A stretch of DNA of 64,000 nt from Microbacterium wangchenii (GCF_004564355.1 NZ_CP038266.1:1674001-1738000); one strand, 5' to 3'; positions 28,424-38,238 are shown, counted from the first letter of the stretch. Notes: a model not told the origin generated them from the sequence alone. Translations and numbers: made by a program.

Positions 28424-30906
28424 GTCAGCCCAGCCCCGCCGAGCGCTTCGCCCGTGCGTCGCAGCGTGCACAGCATCCGCTCACCACGGAGTTCGCCGCG
28501 ATGCAGCGTTTCGAGCTCGACGATTTCCAGATCGCCGGATGCCAGGCGCTGGAGGAGGGCCGCAGCGTTCTGGTGGCCGCCCCCACGGGGGCGGGCAAGA
28601 CGATCGTGGGCGAGTTCGCCGTGCACCTGGCGATGCAGGAGCCGGGGGAGAAGGCGTTCTACACGACGCCCATGAAGGCGCTGTCGAACCAGAAGTTCAG
28701 GGAGCTCGTCGACGTGTACGGCCCCGACGAAGTGGGCCTCCTCACGGGCGACACCAACATCAACGGCTCCGCGCGGATCGTCGTGATGACCACCGAGGTG
28801 CTGCGGAACATGCTGTACGCAGACTCGTCGGCCCTGCGCGGACTCCGGTACGTCGTCATGGATGAGGTGCACTACCTCGCCGACCGGTTCCGGGGCGCGG
28901 TGTGGGAGGAGGTCATCATCCACCTGCCTCCGTCGGTGCGCCTGGTGTCGCTGTCGGCGACGGTCTCCAACGCCGAGGAGTTCGGCGATTGGCTGGACAC
29001 CGTGCGCGGCGACACGCAGGTGATCGTCTCCGAGGTGCGCCCGGTGCCGCTGGAGCAGCATGTGCTCGTGCGCGGTGACCTCCTGCCGCTCTTCGACGAC
29101 CGGGCGGGTGTCGCCACCGCCCAGGTCAACCAGGAGCTCCTGCGCATCCGATCCGGATCCGGGGCGACCTACGAGAACAACCGGCGCAGCCAGGCGTACC
29201 GTTCGGGCCGGCAGGCGGGGACCATCCCGCAGGGGCGCCGGGGCCCGCGCCCGGGTCAGCGCCCGGTGCGCTCGGCGAACTTCCAGCGCTTCGAACGGCT
29301 CGACCGCCCGCAGGTGGTCGACCTGCTCGCCCGCTCCAACCTGCTGCCGGCGATCTTCTTCATCTTCAGCCGCGCCGGCTGCGACGGCGCGGTGCAGCAG
29401 GTGCGGCGGGCGAACCTGCGGCTGACCACGGCGGAGGAGCGGCAGGAGATCCGCGAGATCGTGGAGGAACGCACCCGTACGCTGCGCGAGGAGGACCTCG
29501 CGGTGCTGGGCTTCTGGGAGTGGCGCGACAACCTGGAGCGCGGCGTCGCCGCGCACCACGCCGGCCTTCTGCCGGCGTTCAAGGAGGTCGTGGAGGAGCT
29601 GTTCCAGCGCAAGCTCGTCAAGGCCGTCTTCGCGACGGAGACCCTCGCGCTGGGCATCAACATGCCCGCCCGCACGGTCGTGCTGGAAAAGCTCGAGAAG
29701 TTCAACGGCGAGGCGCGCGTGGCGATCACGTCGGGGGAGTACACACAGCTCACCGGCCGTGCCGGGCGTCGGGGCATCGACGTGGAGGGCCACGCCGTCA
29801 TCCAGTGGACCGAGGGACTGGATCCGCAGTCGGTGGCGGCCCTCGCCTCGCGGCGTACCTACCCGCTGAACTCCAGCTTCCGCCCCACCTACAACATGGC
29901 CGTGAACCTCATCGACCAGTTCGGCCGATCGCGGGCGCGCGAGATCCTGGAGTCCTCCTTCGCGCAGTTCCAGGCCGACCGGGCCGTCGTGGGGCTCGCC
30001 CGGCAGGTGCGGGAGGCGGAGGAATCGCTGGCCGGGTACGAGCAGGCCATGACGTGCGACCGCGGCGACTTCCGGGAGTACTCCGCGATCCGCCGCGAGC
30101 TCTCCGATCTGGAGAAGCTCAACCGCCGCGACGCCACCGCGTCCCGCGTGACGCGGGAGAAGCGGCAGCGCGAGCTGCAGTCGCTGCGCAAGCGCATGCA
30201 GCGCCACCCCGCCCACTCGTGTCCCGATCGGGAGAACCACGCCCGCTGGGCGGAGCGGTACTGGAAGCTGAAGCGTTCGACCGACAAGCTCCGTTCCCAG
30301 ATCCGCTCCCGCACCGGCACCGTGGCGCGCACGTTCGACCGCGTCGTGGATGTGCTCACCGAGCTGCAGTACGTCGTCGTGGACGACGACGGCACGACGC
30401 GCTTGACGCCGGCGGGGCGCACGATGCGCCGCATCTACGGCCAGCGCGACCTACTCGTGGCGGAGTCGCTGCGGCGGGGCCTGTGGAGCGGGCTGGATGC
30501 GCCGGCGATGGCGGCGATCGCGTGCTCGCTCGTGTACGAGCCGCGCCGCGACGACGCCGGCCCCGGCGAGCACGGGCTGCCGCGCGGCGTCTTCCGGCCG
30601 GCGCTGGATGCCACGCAGACGTTGTGGCAGGAGCTCGACGACCTCGAACGGGAGCATCGCCTCCCGGGTACCGAGCCGATCGCGGCGGGTCTGGCCAGCG
30701 CGATGCACCAGTGGGCCCGAGGGGGACCGCTGGACCAGGTGCTCGTGGACGCCGACATGGCCGCGGGCGACTTCGTCCGCTGGGCGAAGCAGACCATCGA
30801 CCTGCTCGACCAGCTCTCCCTCGTCGCCGACGGCCCCGTCGCCACGGTCGCCCGCCGGGCCCTGGACGGGGTTCGGCGCGGCATCGTCGCCTATTCCACC
30901 GTCTGA
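28420..30906 (+). CDS. helY: Ski2/Mtr4-like RNA helicase HelY
   Basis: 828 aa. Walker A APTGAGKT near residue 54, TTPMKALSNQKF, DEVHYLADRFRG near 148 and LSATVSNAEEFG; second RecA fold with AHHAGLLPAFKE, FATETLALGINMP and QLTGRAGRRG. The C-terminal DSHCT-type region starts near residue 640. Probably an ATP-dependent RNA helicase in RNA turnover. GTG start overlaps tatC; earlier ATGs in the frame are spurious. Confidence 0.92.
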   Translation: MSQPSPAERFARASQRAQHPLTTEFAAMQRFELDDFQIAGCQALEEGRSVLVAAPTGAGKTIVGEFAVHLAMQEPGEKAFYTTPMKALSNQKFRELVDVYGPDEVGLLTGDTNINGSARIVVMTTEVLRNMLYADSSALRGLRYVVMDEVHYLADRFRGAVWEEVIIHLPPSVRLVSLSATVSNAEEFGDWLDTVRGDTQVIVSEVRPVPLEQHVLVRGDLLPLFDDRAGVATAQVNQELLRIRSGSGATYENNRRSQAYRSGRQAGTIPQGRRGPRPGQRPVRSANFQRFERLDRPQVVDLLARSNLLPAIFFIFSRAGCDGAVQQVRRANLRLTTAEERQEIREIVEERTRTLREEDLAVLGFWEWRDNLERGVAAHHAGLLPAFKEVVEELFQRKLVKAVFATETLALGINMPARTVVLEKLEKFNGEARVAITSGEYTQLTGRAGRRGIDVEGHAVIQWTEGLDPQSVAALASRRTYPLNSSFRPTYNMAVNLIDQFGRSRAREILESSFAQFQADRAVVGLARQVREAEESLAGYEQAMTCDRGDFREYSAIRRELSDLEKLNRRDATASRVTREKRQRELQSLRKRMQRHPAHSCPDRENHARWAERYWKLKRSTDKLRSQIRSRTGTVARTFDRVVDVLTELQYVVVDDDGTTRLTPAGRTMRRIYGQRDLLVAESLRRGLWSGLDAPAMAAIACSLVYEPRRDDAGPGEHGLPRGVFRPALDATQTLWQELDDLEREHRLPGTEPIAAGLASAMHQWARGGPLDQVLVDADMAAGDFVRWAKQTIDLLDQLSLVADGPVATVARRALDGVRRGIVAYSTV

Positions 30907-30945
30907 CACAGCCTCCGGTCAGCATCCCGCGGTTAGGGTCGAAGC

Positions 30946-32475
30946 GTGCCCCGACCCCGTCCGCCGCTGCCGTTGTGGGCCGCGGTGCTCACCGCCGCCG
31001 TCGGCGGGATCGCGCTGGATGCGGCGTTCCCCGACATCGGCGTGTGGCCGCTGGTGTTCGTGGGTGTCGCGTTCGCCCTCGTGTCCCTGATGGGGCGGAG
31101 CGTCGGCGGCGCTCTGCTGGTGGGTGCGGTGTTCGGCGCCGCGTTCTGGTTCGTGCACGTGTCGTGGGCGACGCGCTACCTGGGCGTCGTGCCGTGGCTC
31201 GCCCTCGCCGGCGTGGAAACGGTCTTCTGGGCCGTGGGGTCGGTGCCGATCGCCCTCGCCTACCGGTGGCTCCCACGCATCCTTCCGGGCCGTTGGGCGC
31301 AGCTGACCGCGCTGCCCGCGCTCGTGGCCGGCCTGTGGACGATGCGCGAGCTGTGGACCGGTTCGTGGCCGTATACGGGCTTTCCGTGGGGCCGCATCGG
31401 CATGAGCCTGTCGGAGAGTCCCCTTGCCGGCATCGCGTCGTGGACGGGGGTCGCCGGGCTGACCTTCCTCGTCGTCGCCTTCACCGCAGCTGTGGTGGAG
31501 TGGCTGCGCGCAGCCCGTTTCCGCGACGTGCGGACGGCTCTGCCCGCTGCTGCCCTCGGTGTGCTGCTGGTCGCCCTGCCGGCCTTCCCCACGACGCCGG
31601 CGGGGACGCTCAGGGTGGGCAGCGTGCAGGGCAACGGGCCGAGCGGATACTTCGATCCCCGCGGGCCCGGCGATCTGGTCAACGCTCAGCTGGCGGCCAC
31701 GGCGCCGCTGATGGGGGAGGAGCTCGACCTGCTGGTGTGGCCCGAGGGCGGCGTGGACTCCGACCCGCTGCAGACCCGCGGCACGGCCCGCACGCTCGAT
31801 GCCCTGTCCGAGCGCATCGGGGCGCCCCTGCTCATCAACGCCGCCACCGGGCGCGGCCCCGACGTGTTCAACACGTCGATGCTGTGGACGGCTGAGGACG
31901 GGCCCGGACAACTGCACGACAAGACGCATCCCGTGCCGTTCGGCGAGTGGGTGCCGGACCGGTGGTTCTTCGAGATGATCGTGCCGGATCTGGTCGGCCT
32001 CATCGGACGCGAGTACACCCCCGGGACGAATCCGCCCGTCCTCGATCTGGACGGCGTCCCCATCGGCCTGGCCATCTGCTTCGACGTCATCTACGACGAC
32101 GTCATCTGGGAGGGGGCGCGCGACGGCGCCCAGCTGTACGTCTTCCAGACCAACAACGCCGACTTCCGCGACACCGACGAGAACCTGCAGCAGCTCGCCG
32201 CCGCGCGCATGCGGGCGATCGAGACGGGGCGCTCGGTCGTGAACATCTCCACGGTGGGCACGAGCCAGGTGATCGCTCCCGACGGTGCTGTGATCGACGC
32301 GCTGCCCGCGGGAGAGGCGGGGGCGATGCTGACCGATGTGCCGCTGCGCGAAGGCCTTACGCCGGCTTCGGTCGTCGGCCCGGCCGTTCAGGTGATCCTG
32401 GGGTGGGGGAGCCTGCTGGCGATCCTGGTCCTGGGCGCGCTGGCCTTCTGGCGAGAGCGCCGCGCGCGGAGCTGA
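30946..32475 (+). CDS. lnt: Apolipoprotein N-acyltransferase
   Basis: 509 aa. N-terminal six-helix membrane region (to about 215), then a nitrilase-like domain with catalytic triad Glu267 (WPEGG), Lys326 (HDKTH) and Cys378 (AICFD), and a last membrane helix near 485. Adds the third acyl chain to lipoproteins in the periplasm. GTG start. It runs convergent to rbpA. Several lipoproteins are encoded in this window. Confidence 0.93.
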   Translation: MPRPRPPLPLWAAVLTAAVGGIALDAAFPDIGVWPLVFVGVAFALVSLMGRSVGGALLVGAVFGAAFWFVHVSWATRYLGVVPWLALAGVETVFWAVGSVPIALAYRWLPRILPGRWAQLTALPALVAGLWTMRELWTGSWPYTGFPWGRIGMSLSESPLAGIASWTGVAGLTFLVVAFTAAVVEWLRAARFRDVRTALPAAALGVLLVALPAFPTTPAGTLRVGSVQGNGPSGYFDPRGPGDLVNAQLAATAPLMGEELDLLVWPEGGVDSDPLQTRGTARTLDALSERIGAPLLINAATGRGPDVFNTSMLWTAEDGPGQLHDKTHPVPFGEWVPDRWFFEMIVPDLVGLIGREYTPGTNPPVLDLDGVPIGLAICFDVIYDDVIWEGARDGAQLYVFQTNNADFRDTDENLQQLAAARMRAIETGRSVVNISTVGTSQVIAPDGAVIDALPAGEAGAMLTDVPLREGLTPASVVGPAVQVILGWGSLLAILVLGALAFWRERRARS

Positions 32476-32507
32476 GAACCGCCGACGAGGTGTCGCCGGT
32501 GAACGAC

Positions 32508-32535
32508 GATGCCGGCCCCCGAAGGGACCGGCATC
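32508..32535 (-). terminator. rbpA terminator with UUCG tetraloop
   Basis: On the minus strand: a 12-bp stem (starting GATGCCGGTCCC, one U-G pair) closed by TTCG. Read on the plus strand the U-G pair becomes a C-A mismatch, so it suits the rbpA transcript more than lnt. No long T run follows. Confidence 0.75.
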
Positions 32536-32550
32536 AGGGTGGGCCTGCGC

Positions 32551-32928
32551 TCAGGCCGAGAGCTTCTCCGGGGCGCTGCCGCCTCCGCGGCGCGCACGGA
32601 TGTAGGCGAGGCGCTCTTCGAGCAGTTCCTCGAGCTCGGGGAGCGTGCGCCGCTCGAGCAGCATGTCCCAGTGCGTGCGGGGCGCCTTGTCCTCGCTGTG
32701 GTCGACGGTGGCAGTGCCTTCGCCGATGCGCAGCAGCGCCTCGGCGCCGCACGTGCGGCACTCCCAGGACGGGGGCACCTCCGCGTCGGCGGCGAATGTC
32801 AGTGTCGTGTCACGTGCACAGGACGTGCAGGTGTAGGTGTGCTGTGTACGGTCGTGAAAAACGACGCCCTCTTCGCTCTGTAGGCTCTGGGCGCCGAGTC
32901 GCACTCCGCGAAGACTGCGGTCTGCCAT
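32551..32928 (-). CDS. rbpA: RNA polymerase-binding protein RbpA
   Basis: 125 aa, normal length. N-terminal MADRSLRGVRLGAQSLQSEEG, zinc-like core with CTSC and CRTC pairs, and the C-terminal sigma-interaction domain (DMLLERRTLPELEELLEERLAYI). Actinobacteria-specific activator that helps sigma-A-type factors form open complexes. ATG at 32928 (GAGAGG 7-9 bp upstream) was taken over an upstream extension lacking family similarity. Confidence 0.95.
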   Translation of the reverse strand: MADRSLRGVRLGAQSLQSEEGVVFHDRTQHTYTCTSCARDTTLTFAADAEVPPSWECRTCGAEALLRIGEGTATVDHSEDKAPRTHWDMLLERRTLPELEELLEERLAYIRARRGGGSAPEKLSA

Positions 32929-32954
32929 TGTGTGGTCCTCTCGTCGCTGTTCAG

Positions 32955-32984
32955 GTATAACGCTCCGCGCTGAGGGAACCATCC
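32955..32984 (-). promoter_or_regulatory. Candidate rbpA promoter
   Basis: On the minus strand TTATAC at 32960-32955 is a -10-like box without a good -35. GGATG (32984-32980) and GTT (32961-32959) are spaced 18 bp, a weak match to the GGAAT-N18-GTT of sigma-R/SigH promoters that drive rbpA in streptomycetes. Confidence 0.3.
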
Positions 32985-33034
32985 GAACGGGACCTGCTCA
33001 TCAGGCATTCACAGAGGATGCTCAGGGGGATTCT

Positions 33035-33811
33035 TCAGGCGGACAGGGCGAGCGCGACGTCGGCGCGGTCGGTGACCAGGCCGTCCACTCCCGCGCGCCG
33101 CAGGCGCCGCATGTCCTCCGGATCGTTGACCGTCCAGACGTGCACCTCGACGTCGTGCGCGTGCGCGGCGTCCAGCAGCCGGGGCGTCAGCACACGCAGA
33201 CGCCGATGCCGCTCAGGGATCTGCAGCGCGTCCAGCCCCCGCAGCGCCGTGTCGGTCGCCCGACGGCTGCGTACGGTCAGCGCCGCCAGCAGGCGGCCGA
33301 GGGTGCGGGAACCGGGGGAGGTGGCCGGGAGGATCGGCGCGCCCGCCCGTTCGGCGGCGGCGAGGGCCGCCAGTCGCCGCTCGTCGGAGAAGCTCGTGAG
33401 GAGCACGCGCTCGGCGTGCGGCGCGACCAGTCGGCCCACCGCCTCCTCCGCGCCGTCCGCCTTCACGTCCAGGTTGAACCGCACCTCGGGGAAGGCATCC
33501 AGCGCCTGCTCGAGCGTCAAGAGGCCGCCGCGGTCGGCCAGCAGGTCGGCCAGCTCGTGCAGGCGCAGGTCGGCGACGCGGCGCGGGTCGCCGGCGATGC
33601 GGGAGAGGTCGTCGTCGTGCAGGAGCACGACCACCCCGTCGGCTGTCAGGTGGCAGTCGGATTCGACGAACTCGACTCCCGCGGCGTGAGCGGCGGCCAC
33701 GGCGGCGAAGGAGTTGTCGACGACTCCTGCGGCCGCCGCATCCGGGGTCACGAGGCCGCGGTGGGCCAGGACCCGCGGCGTTCGCGCGCCGCGGAGGTAG
33801 GGGTGGACCAT
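33035..33811 (-). CDS. Glycerophosphodiester phosphodiesterase family protein
   Basis: 258 aa TIM barrel. VLAHRG near residue 15, FVESDCHLTADGVVVLLHDDDLSR near 48 (metal ligands and catalytic His), then LEQALDAFPEVRFNLDVKA and the C-terminal VHVWTVNDPEDMRRL. Hydrolyses glycerophosphodiesters to glycerol-3-phosphate. No signal peptide, so intracellular. Start ATG 2 bp after the SPFH gene; same operon. Confidence 0.9.
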   Translation of the reverse strand: MVHPYLRGARTPRVLAHRGLVTPDAAAAGVVDNSFAAVAAAHAAGVEFVESDCHLTADGVVVLLHDDDLSRIAGDPRRVADLRLHELADLLADRGGLLTLEQALDAFPEVRFNLDVKADGAEEAVGRLVAPHAERVLLTSFSDERRLAALAAAERAGAPILPATSPGSRTLGRLLAALTVRSRRATDTALRGLDALQIPERHRRLRVLTPRLLDAAHAHDVEVHVWTVNDPEDMRRLRRAGVDGLVTDRADVALALSA

Positions 33812-33813
33812 GG

Positions 33814-34887
33814 CTACGCCGGAGCGCCGGGGGCCATGTCGTCGGTGCCGCTGGGGACGCTCGAGCGAGCCTGGGCGGCGATGTCGTCGGCAGCGGACGC
33901 CGCCTCGCGCGCAGCGGCGACGGCTTCGTCCGCGCCGCCGCGGGGAGGTGCGGACTGCGGGGCCCGCGCGGCACGGCGAAGCGCAGGCTCGGGCTGGCGC
34001 CCGCCGAACGCGTCGCCGATGCCTTTGAGCGCCTCCGTGAGCTCGCTCGGGATGATCCACAGCTTGCTCGACGGGCTCTCGCTGATCTTCGGCAGGGTCT
34101 GCAGGTACTGGTAGGCGAGGAGCTTCTCGTCCGGGTCGCCGGCGTGGATGGCGTGGAACACCATCTGGATCGCCTCCGACTCGCCCTGGGCGCGCAGCAC
34201 CGCGGCCTGCTTGTCGCCTTCGGCGCGGAGGATCTCCGCCTGCCGGCGGCCCTCCGCTTCCAGGATCTGCGACTGCTTCGAACCCTCCGCCGTGAGGATG
34301 GCCGCACGACGGTCGCGCTCGGCGCGCATCTGCTTCTCCATGGAGTCCTGGATGGAGTGCGGCGGATCGATGGCCTTGAGCTCGACGCGGCCGACGCGGA
34401 TACCCCACTTGCCCGTGGCCTCGTCCAGCACGACGCGGAGCTGGCCGTTGATGTTGTCGCGGCTGGTGAGGGCCTCTTCGAGGTTCAGACCACCGACGAC
34501 GTTGCGCAGCGTCGTGGTGGTCAGCTGCTCGACCGCGCCGAGGTAGTTCGCGATCTCGTACGTGGCCGCGCGGGCGTCGGTGACCTGGAAGTAGACGACC
34601 GTGTCGATGGAGACGACGAGGTTGTCCTCGGTGATCACCGGCTGCGGCGGGAAGGACACGACCTGCTCGCGCATGTCGATGAGCGGCCGGACGCGGTCGA
34701 TGAACGGCACGAGCAGGTTCAGACCGGGCGTGAGGGTCTTGTGGTAGCGGCCGAGCCGCTCGACCACGCCGGCGTTGGCCTGCGGGATGATCCGGATGCT
34801 GCGGAAGATCACCACGAGCACGAAGATCAGGACGGCGATCGCCAGCGCCCAGCCGATCACGGCGGGGACGACCTCTTGTGCGCTCAT
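33814..34887 (-). CDS. SPFH/Band 7 membrane protein (QmcA-like)
   Basis: 357 aa. N-terminal membrane helix (12-30), SPFH domain about 38-200, then a long coiled region with repeated E-A-E-G blocks (LTAEGSKQSQILEAEGRRQ). The last 70 residues are Ala/Pro/Arg-rich. Forms large membrane assemblies and regulates proteolysis or microdomains. ATG overlaps the NfeD stop by 4 bp, the usual pairing of these families. Confidence 0.9.
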   Translation of the reverse strand: MSAQEVVPAVIGWALAIAVLIFVLVVIFRSIRIIPQANAGVVERLGRYHKTLTPGLNLLVPFIDRVRPLIDMREQVVSFPPQPVITEDNLVVSIDTVVYFQVTDARAATYEIANYLGAVEQLTTTTLRNVVGGLNLEEALTSRDNINGQLRVVLDEATGKWGIRVGRVELKAIDPPHSIQDSMEKQMRAERDRRAAILTAEGSKQSQILEAEGRRQAEILRAEGDKQAAVLRAQGESEAIQMVFHAIHAGDPDEKLLAYQYLQTLPKISESPSSKLWIIPSELTEALKGIGDAFGGRQPEPALRRAARAPQSAPPRGGADEAVAAAREAASAADDIAAQARSSVPSGTDDMAPGAPA

Positions 34888-35357
34888 TCGGTCAGCTCCT
34901 GCGGTCGTGGGCGGACGTAGGCGGTGGCACCGTCGATGCGCGCCACCCGGACGGGCGTGCCGGGCTCGATCTCGCCCTGGCCGTCGCTGCGGGCGGTCCA
35001 GATGTCGCCGTTGGCGAGCTTGACCTGCCCGGCGAACGTGGAGACGGTCGCCAGGACGCGGCCATCCAGTCCCAGCAGCGCGTCGACGTTGGACGGACGG
35101 GTGTCGGAGCCGCGGTGCAGGCGTTTCAGCAGCGGTGGCCGTAAGGCCAGCAGCAGGACCGCGGCCACGGCGGCGGCGAGGATCACCTGGAGCCACAGCG
35201 GTGCGCCCAGGAGGTCGGAGCCCAGGCCGGCGAGTCCGCCGATCGAGAGCATCAGGAAGGTCAGATCGAGCGTGAGCATCTCGATGACCAGGCAGATCAG
35301 CATGAGCACGAGCCAGCCGATCCATGCCCATTGCGCGATGTTCTGGAGTAGCTCCAC
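34884..35357 (-). CDS. NfeD-like membrane protein
   Basis: 157 aa. Three to four membrane helices (residues 8-70) and a C-terminal OB-fold domain (about 90-150: LLGLDGRVLATVSTFAGQVKLANGDIW). NfeD proteins partner SPFH proteins encoded beside them. GTG start. First gene of the NfeD-SPFH-GDPD operon. Confidence 0.88.
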   Translation of the reverse strand: MELLQNIAQWAWIGWLVLMLICLVIEMLTLDLTFLMLSIGGLAGLGSDLLGAPLWLQVILAAAVAAVLLLALRPPLLKRLHRGSDTRPSNVDALLGLDGRVLATVSTFAGQVKLANGDIWTARSDGQGEIEPGTPVRVARIDGATAYVRPRPQELTE

Positions 35358-35476
35358 GGTGGGCCTCCCCTCTTTCCGAACGTACCATGCGGGGTGTGCG
35401 CAGGGCCCGGATTGGTAGGGTCGAACAGCCGTGCGCGACTACCGCGGCGCGGCTCCCGTCGAACCAGGAGACCCCC

Positions 35477-36241
35477 GTGCCCCAGATCCTTCCGCCCGAC
35501 TCGCTCCGGGGTAAGACCGCACTCGTGACCGGATCCTCCCGCGGTATCGGGGCTGACACGGCGCGCTATCTCGCGGAGGCGGGCGCGAACGTCGTGGTGA
35601 ACTACCGCAACAAGGCGCCGCGGGCCGAGAAGCTCGGTGCAGAGCTGCGCGGTCTGGGCGTCGAGGTCCTCGTGGTGGGCGCCGACCTGACCGACTCCGA
35701 CTCGGTGCAGGCGATGTTCGACGAGGTGCAGCGCGCATTCGGCAGCCTGGACATTCTCGTGCTGAACGCCTCCGGCGGCATGGAGGCGGGCATGGGCGAG
35801 GATTACGCGCTCGCGCTGAACCGTGACGCGCAGGTGCGCGTGCTCGAGACGGCGATGCCGCTCCTCGGCGACGGGTCCCGGGTCGTGTTCGTGACGAGCC
35901 ATCAGGCCCACTTCATCCGCACGACGCCGACGATGCCCGAGTACGAGCCCGTCGCCCGCTCCAAGCGCGCGGGGGAGGACGCGCTGAGGGAGTTCGTCCC
36001 CGAGCTGGCCGAGCGCGGCATCGGCTTCGTCGTGGTCTCGGGCGACATGATCGAGGGCACCATCACCGCGACACTCCTCGAGCGTGCCAATCCCGGTGCG
36101 ATCGCCTCGCGTCGGGAATCGGCCGGTCGCCTCTACAACGTGTCGGAGTTCGCCGCCGAGGTCGCCCGCGCTGCCGTGGAGCCGGTACCCGCCGACAACA
36201 CGCGGCTGATCGGCGACACGTCGTCGTTCGGGCAGGAGTGA
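35477..36241 (+). CDS. Short-chain dehydrogenase/reductase
   Basis: 254 aa. TGSSRGIGADTARY near residue 18 is the SDR cofactor motif; the usual NAG motif reads NASGG near 93. At the active site the normal YxxxK appears as YEPVARSK, so spacing differs from the classical YxxxK and catalysis may be atypical. GTG start with AGGAG 6 bp upstream. Its stop overlaps the start region of the S9 peptidase. Confidence 0.82.
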   Translation: MPQILPPDSLRGKTALVTGSSRGIGADTARYLAEAGANVVVNYRNKAPRAEKLGAELRGLGVEVLVVGADLTDSDSVQAMFDEVQRAFGSLDILVLNASGGMEAGMGEDYALALNRDAQVRVLETAMPLLGDGSRVVFVTSHQAHFIRTTPTMPEYEPVARSKRAGEDALREFVPELAERGIGFVVVSGDMIEGTITATLLERANPGAIASRRESAGRLYNVSEFAAEVARAAVEPVPADNTRLIGDTSSFGQE

Positions 36242-36243
36242 CG

Positions 36244-38238
36244 ATGCGCGCCGACGACATCGAGGCCCTCGTCTCCCTCGGACGTCCCGCCATCGCCCGC
36301 GACGCCTCGTTCGCGATCGTGGCATCCTCGCGTCCCGACATCGCCGCGAACCGCAACGTCGGGCAGCTGTGGCGCATCGCGCTTCCCGACGGAAAGCCGC
36401 GCCGGCTCACCCGAGGCACGGCGGATGCGGCGCCGGAGATCACGCGCGACGGCGGCAGGGTGGGGTTCCTGCGCGCAGACGCCAAGGGGCGCCCGCAGGT
36501 CTTCGTCGTGGCATCCGGGGGAGGGGAGCCGGTGCAGGCCACCGACGCGCCCTCCGGCGTCGAGGCGTTCGCATGGTCGCCCGACGGTACGCGCCTGGCC
36601 TACACCGCCCGCGTCGCCGAGAACGGCCGCTACGGCACCGTGGAGGGGCTGGATGCGACAGCCGAAGCGCCGCGTCGCATCACGGCCATCCGGTGGAACG
36701 CCAACGGCCTGGGCTACCTCGCCGACCGCCCCGCGCAGCTGTTCGTCGTGGACGCGCCCGACCTCGAGGCGGAGCCCTTCTACGAGCCGGCCCCGCGCGT
36801 GCTCGCCGAGGGTGAGGAGGCGCCGGCCAAGCCGGTCGTGACGTCCGAGGCGGTCGCCCTGACGGAGGGCCCGGTCAGCTGGGGCGCACCGGCCTGGACC
36901 GCCGATGGGCGCGAGATCCTGGTCGTCCCCGACGTGCTCGAGCACGATGCGCCCGACCTGCGGCGACCGGTCGTGGCCGTCGCCGTCGAAGGCAGCGCGA
37001 CGCGAGAGGTCGTTCCCACGGCGGCGAATCTCGACGTGAACGACGTGGCCGTCGCCGACGACGGCACGGTCTTCCTGCTCGCCAACGACGTCGGCCCCCG
37101 CGGTCTGGACTTCGTCGCGCCGGGAGTGGCGCTGTGGATCGTGGCCGACAACGGCCGCCGCATCCTCACCGATCCCGAGACGATCGATCTCGGCGAGGTC
37201 GGCAGCCGGGCGACCCCGATCGGATCCGACGTCCTCGTGCAGGACCGCACGCGCGGCCGAGTGCGGCTGCTGCGCATCACGCGGGACGGCGACGTCACCG
37301 AGGTCCTCGGCGGCGACGTGGAGGTCGCGGGAGTCGCGGCGGCGGGGGAGCGGATCATCGCTTCCGTCAGCACTCCGGAGTCCCTCGGGGAGCTCGTGCT
37401 GATCGATGGCGCAGGATCGCCGCGCGTGATCACTGACTTCGGTGCCGCCCTCACGCGGGCGGGCCTGGTCGCGCCGCGCGAGCTGGAGGTGCCCGCGCGC
37501 GACGGCTACCCCGTGCACGGCTGGATCGCCACCCCGGAGGGGGAGGGTCCCTTCCCGGTGCTGCTGCAGATCCACGGCGGCCCCTACGCCACCTACGGGG
37601 TGCACGCGTTCGACGAGACGCAGGTGCTCGTGGACGCCGGCTACGCCGTCGTCTACTGCAACCCGCGCGGCAGTGCCGGCTACGGGCGGTCGCACGGCCG
37701 CGCCATCCGCGGGGCCATGGGCACCGTCGACTACACCGACATCATGGACTTCCTCGACGGCGCTCTGGCAGCCGATGAGCGCTTGGACGCCGATCGCGTC
37801 GGCGTGATGGGCGGATCGTACGGCGGCTACATGACGGCGTGGATCATCGCGCACGAGTCGCGCTTCGCCGGCGCGATCGTGGAGCGGGGGTTCCTGGACC
37901 CGGTGTCGTTCCAGGGGACGAGCGACATCGGCACGTTCTTCGGCGACGAGTACGTGGGGACGGACCCCGACGCCATGCGGGCGCAGAGCCCCATGGCGGT
38001 CGTTGACCGCGTGACCACTCCGACCCTGGTGATCCATTCGGAGCTCGACTTCCGCTGCCCGCTGGAGCAGGCGACGCGGTACTACAGCGCGCTCAAGCGT
38101 CAGGGCACCGAGGTGGAGATGCTCATCTTCCCGGGGGAGAACCACGAGCTCACGCGCGGCGGGCAGCCCCGTCACCGCGTCGAGCGGTTCGCGGCGATCC
38201 TGGACTGGTGGGCCCGTCACCTGCCCACCGGCACGTGA
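36244..38238 (+). CDS. S9 family peptidase (prolyl oligopeptidase-like)
   Basis: 664 aa. N-terminal beta-propeller (WSPDGTRLAYTAR near 105), C-terminal alpha/beta hydrolase with Ser525 in GGSYGGY, Asp602 in SELDFRCP and His634 in ENHELTRGG. Cytosolic peptidase for short peptides. ATG at 36244 was chosen because CAGGAG sits about 5 bp upstream; GTG at 36238 is possible and would overlap the SDR stop. Propeller half is less conserved than the catalytic half. Confidence 0.92.
   Translation: MRADDIEALVSLGRPAIARDASFAIVASSRPDIAANRNVGQLWRIALPDGKPRRLTRGTADAAPEITRDGGRVGFLRADAKGRPQVFVVASGGGEPVQATDAPSGVEAFAWSPDGTRLAYTARVAENGRYGTVEGLDATAEAPRRITAIRWNANGLGYLADRPAQLFVVDAPDLEAEPFYEPAPRVLAEGEEAPAKPVVTSEAVALTEGPVSWGAPAWTADGREILVVPDVLEHDAPDLRRPVVAVAVEGSATREVVPTAANLDVNDVAVADDGTVFLLANDVGPRGLDFVAPGVALWIVADNGRRILTDPETIDLGEVGSRATPIGSDVLVQDRTRGRVRLLRITRDGDVTEVLGGDVEVAGVAAAGERIIASVSTPESLGELVLIDGAGSPRVITDFGAALTRAGLVAPRELEVPARDGYPVHGWIATPEGEGPFPVLLQIHGGPYATYGVHAFDETQVLVDAGYAVVYCNPRGSAGYGRSHGRAIRGAMGTVDYTDIMDFLDGALAADERLDADRVGVMGGSYGGYMTAWIIAHESRFAGAIVERGFLDPVSFQGTSDIGTFFGDEYVGTDPDAMRAQSPMAVVDRVTTPTLVIHSELDFRCPLEQATRYYSALKRQGTEVEMLIFPGENHELTRGGQPRHRVERFAAILDWWARHLPTGT

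Noticed and set aside
35477..36241. SDR protein as a pseudogene
   Set aside because: The active-site spacing is odd, but the frame is intact and the ribosome site is good; kept as a gene with a note.
36238..36243. GTG start for the S9 peptidase
   Set aside because: The only good Shine-Dalgarno (CAGGAG) overlaps it; ATG at 36244 has the right spacing.
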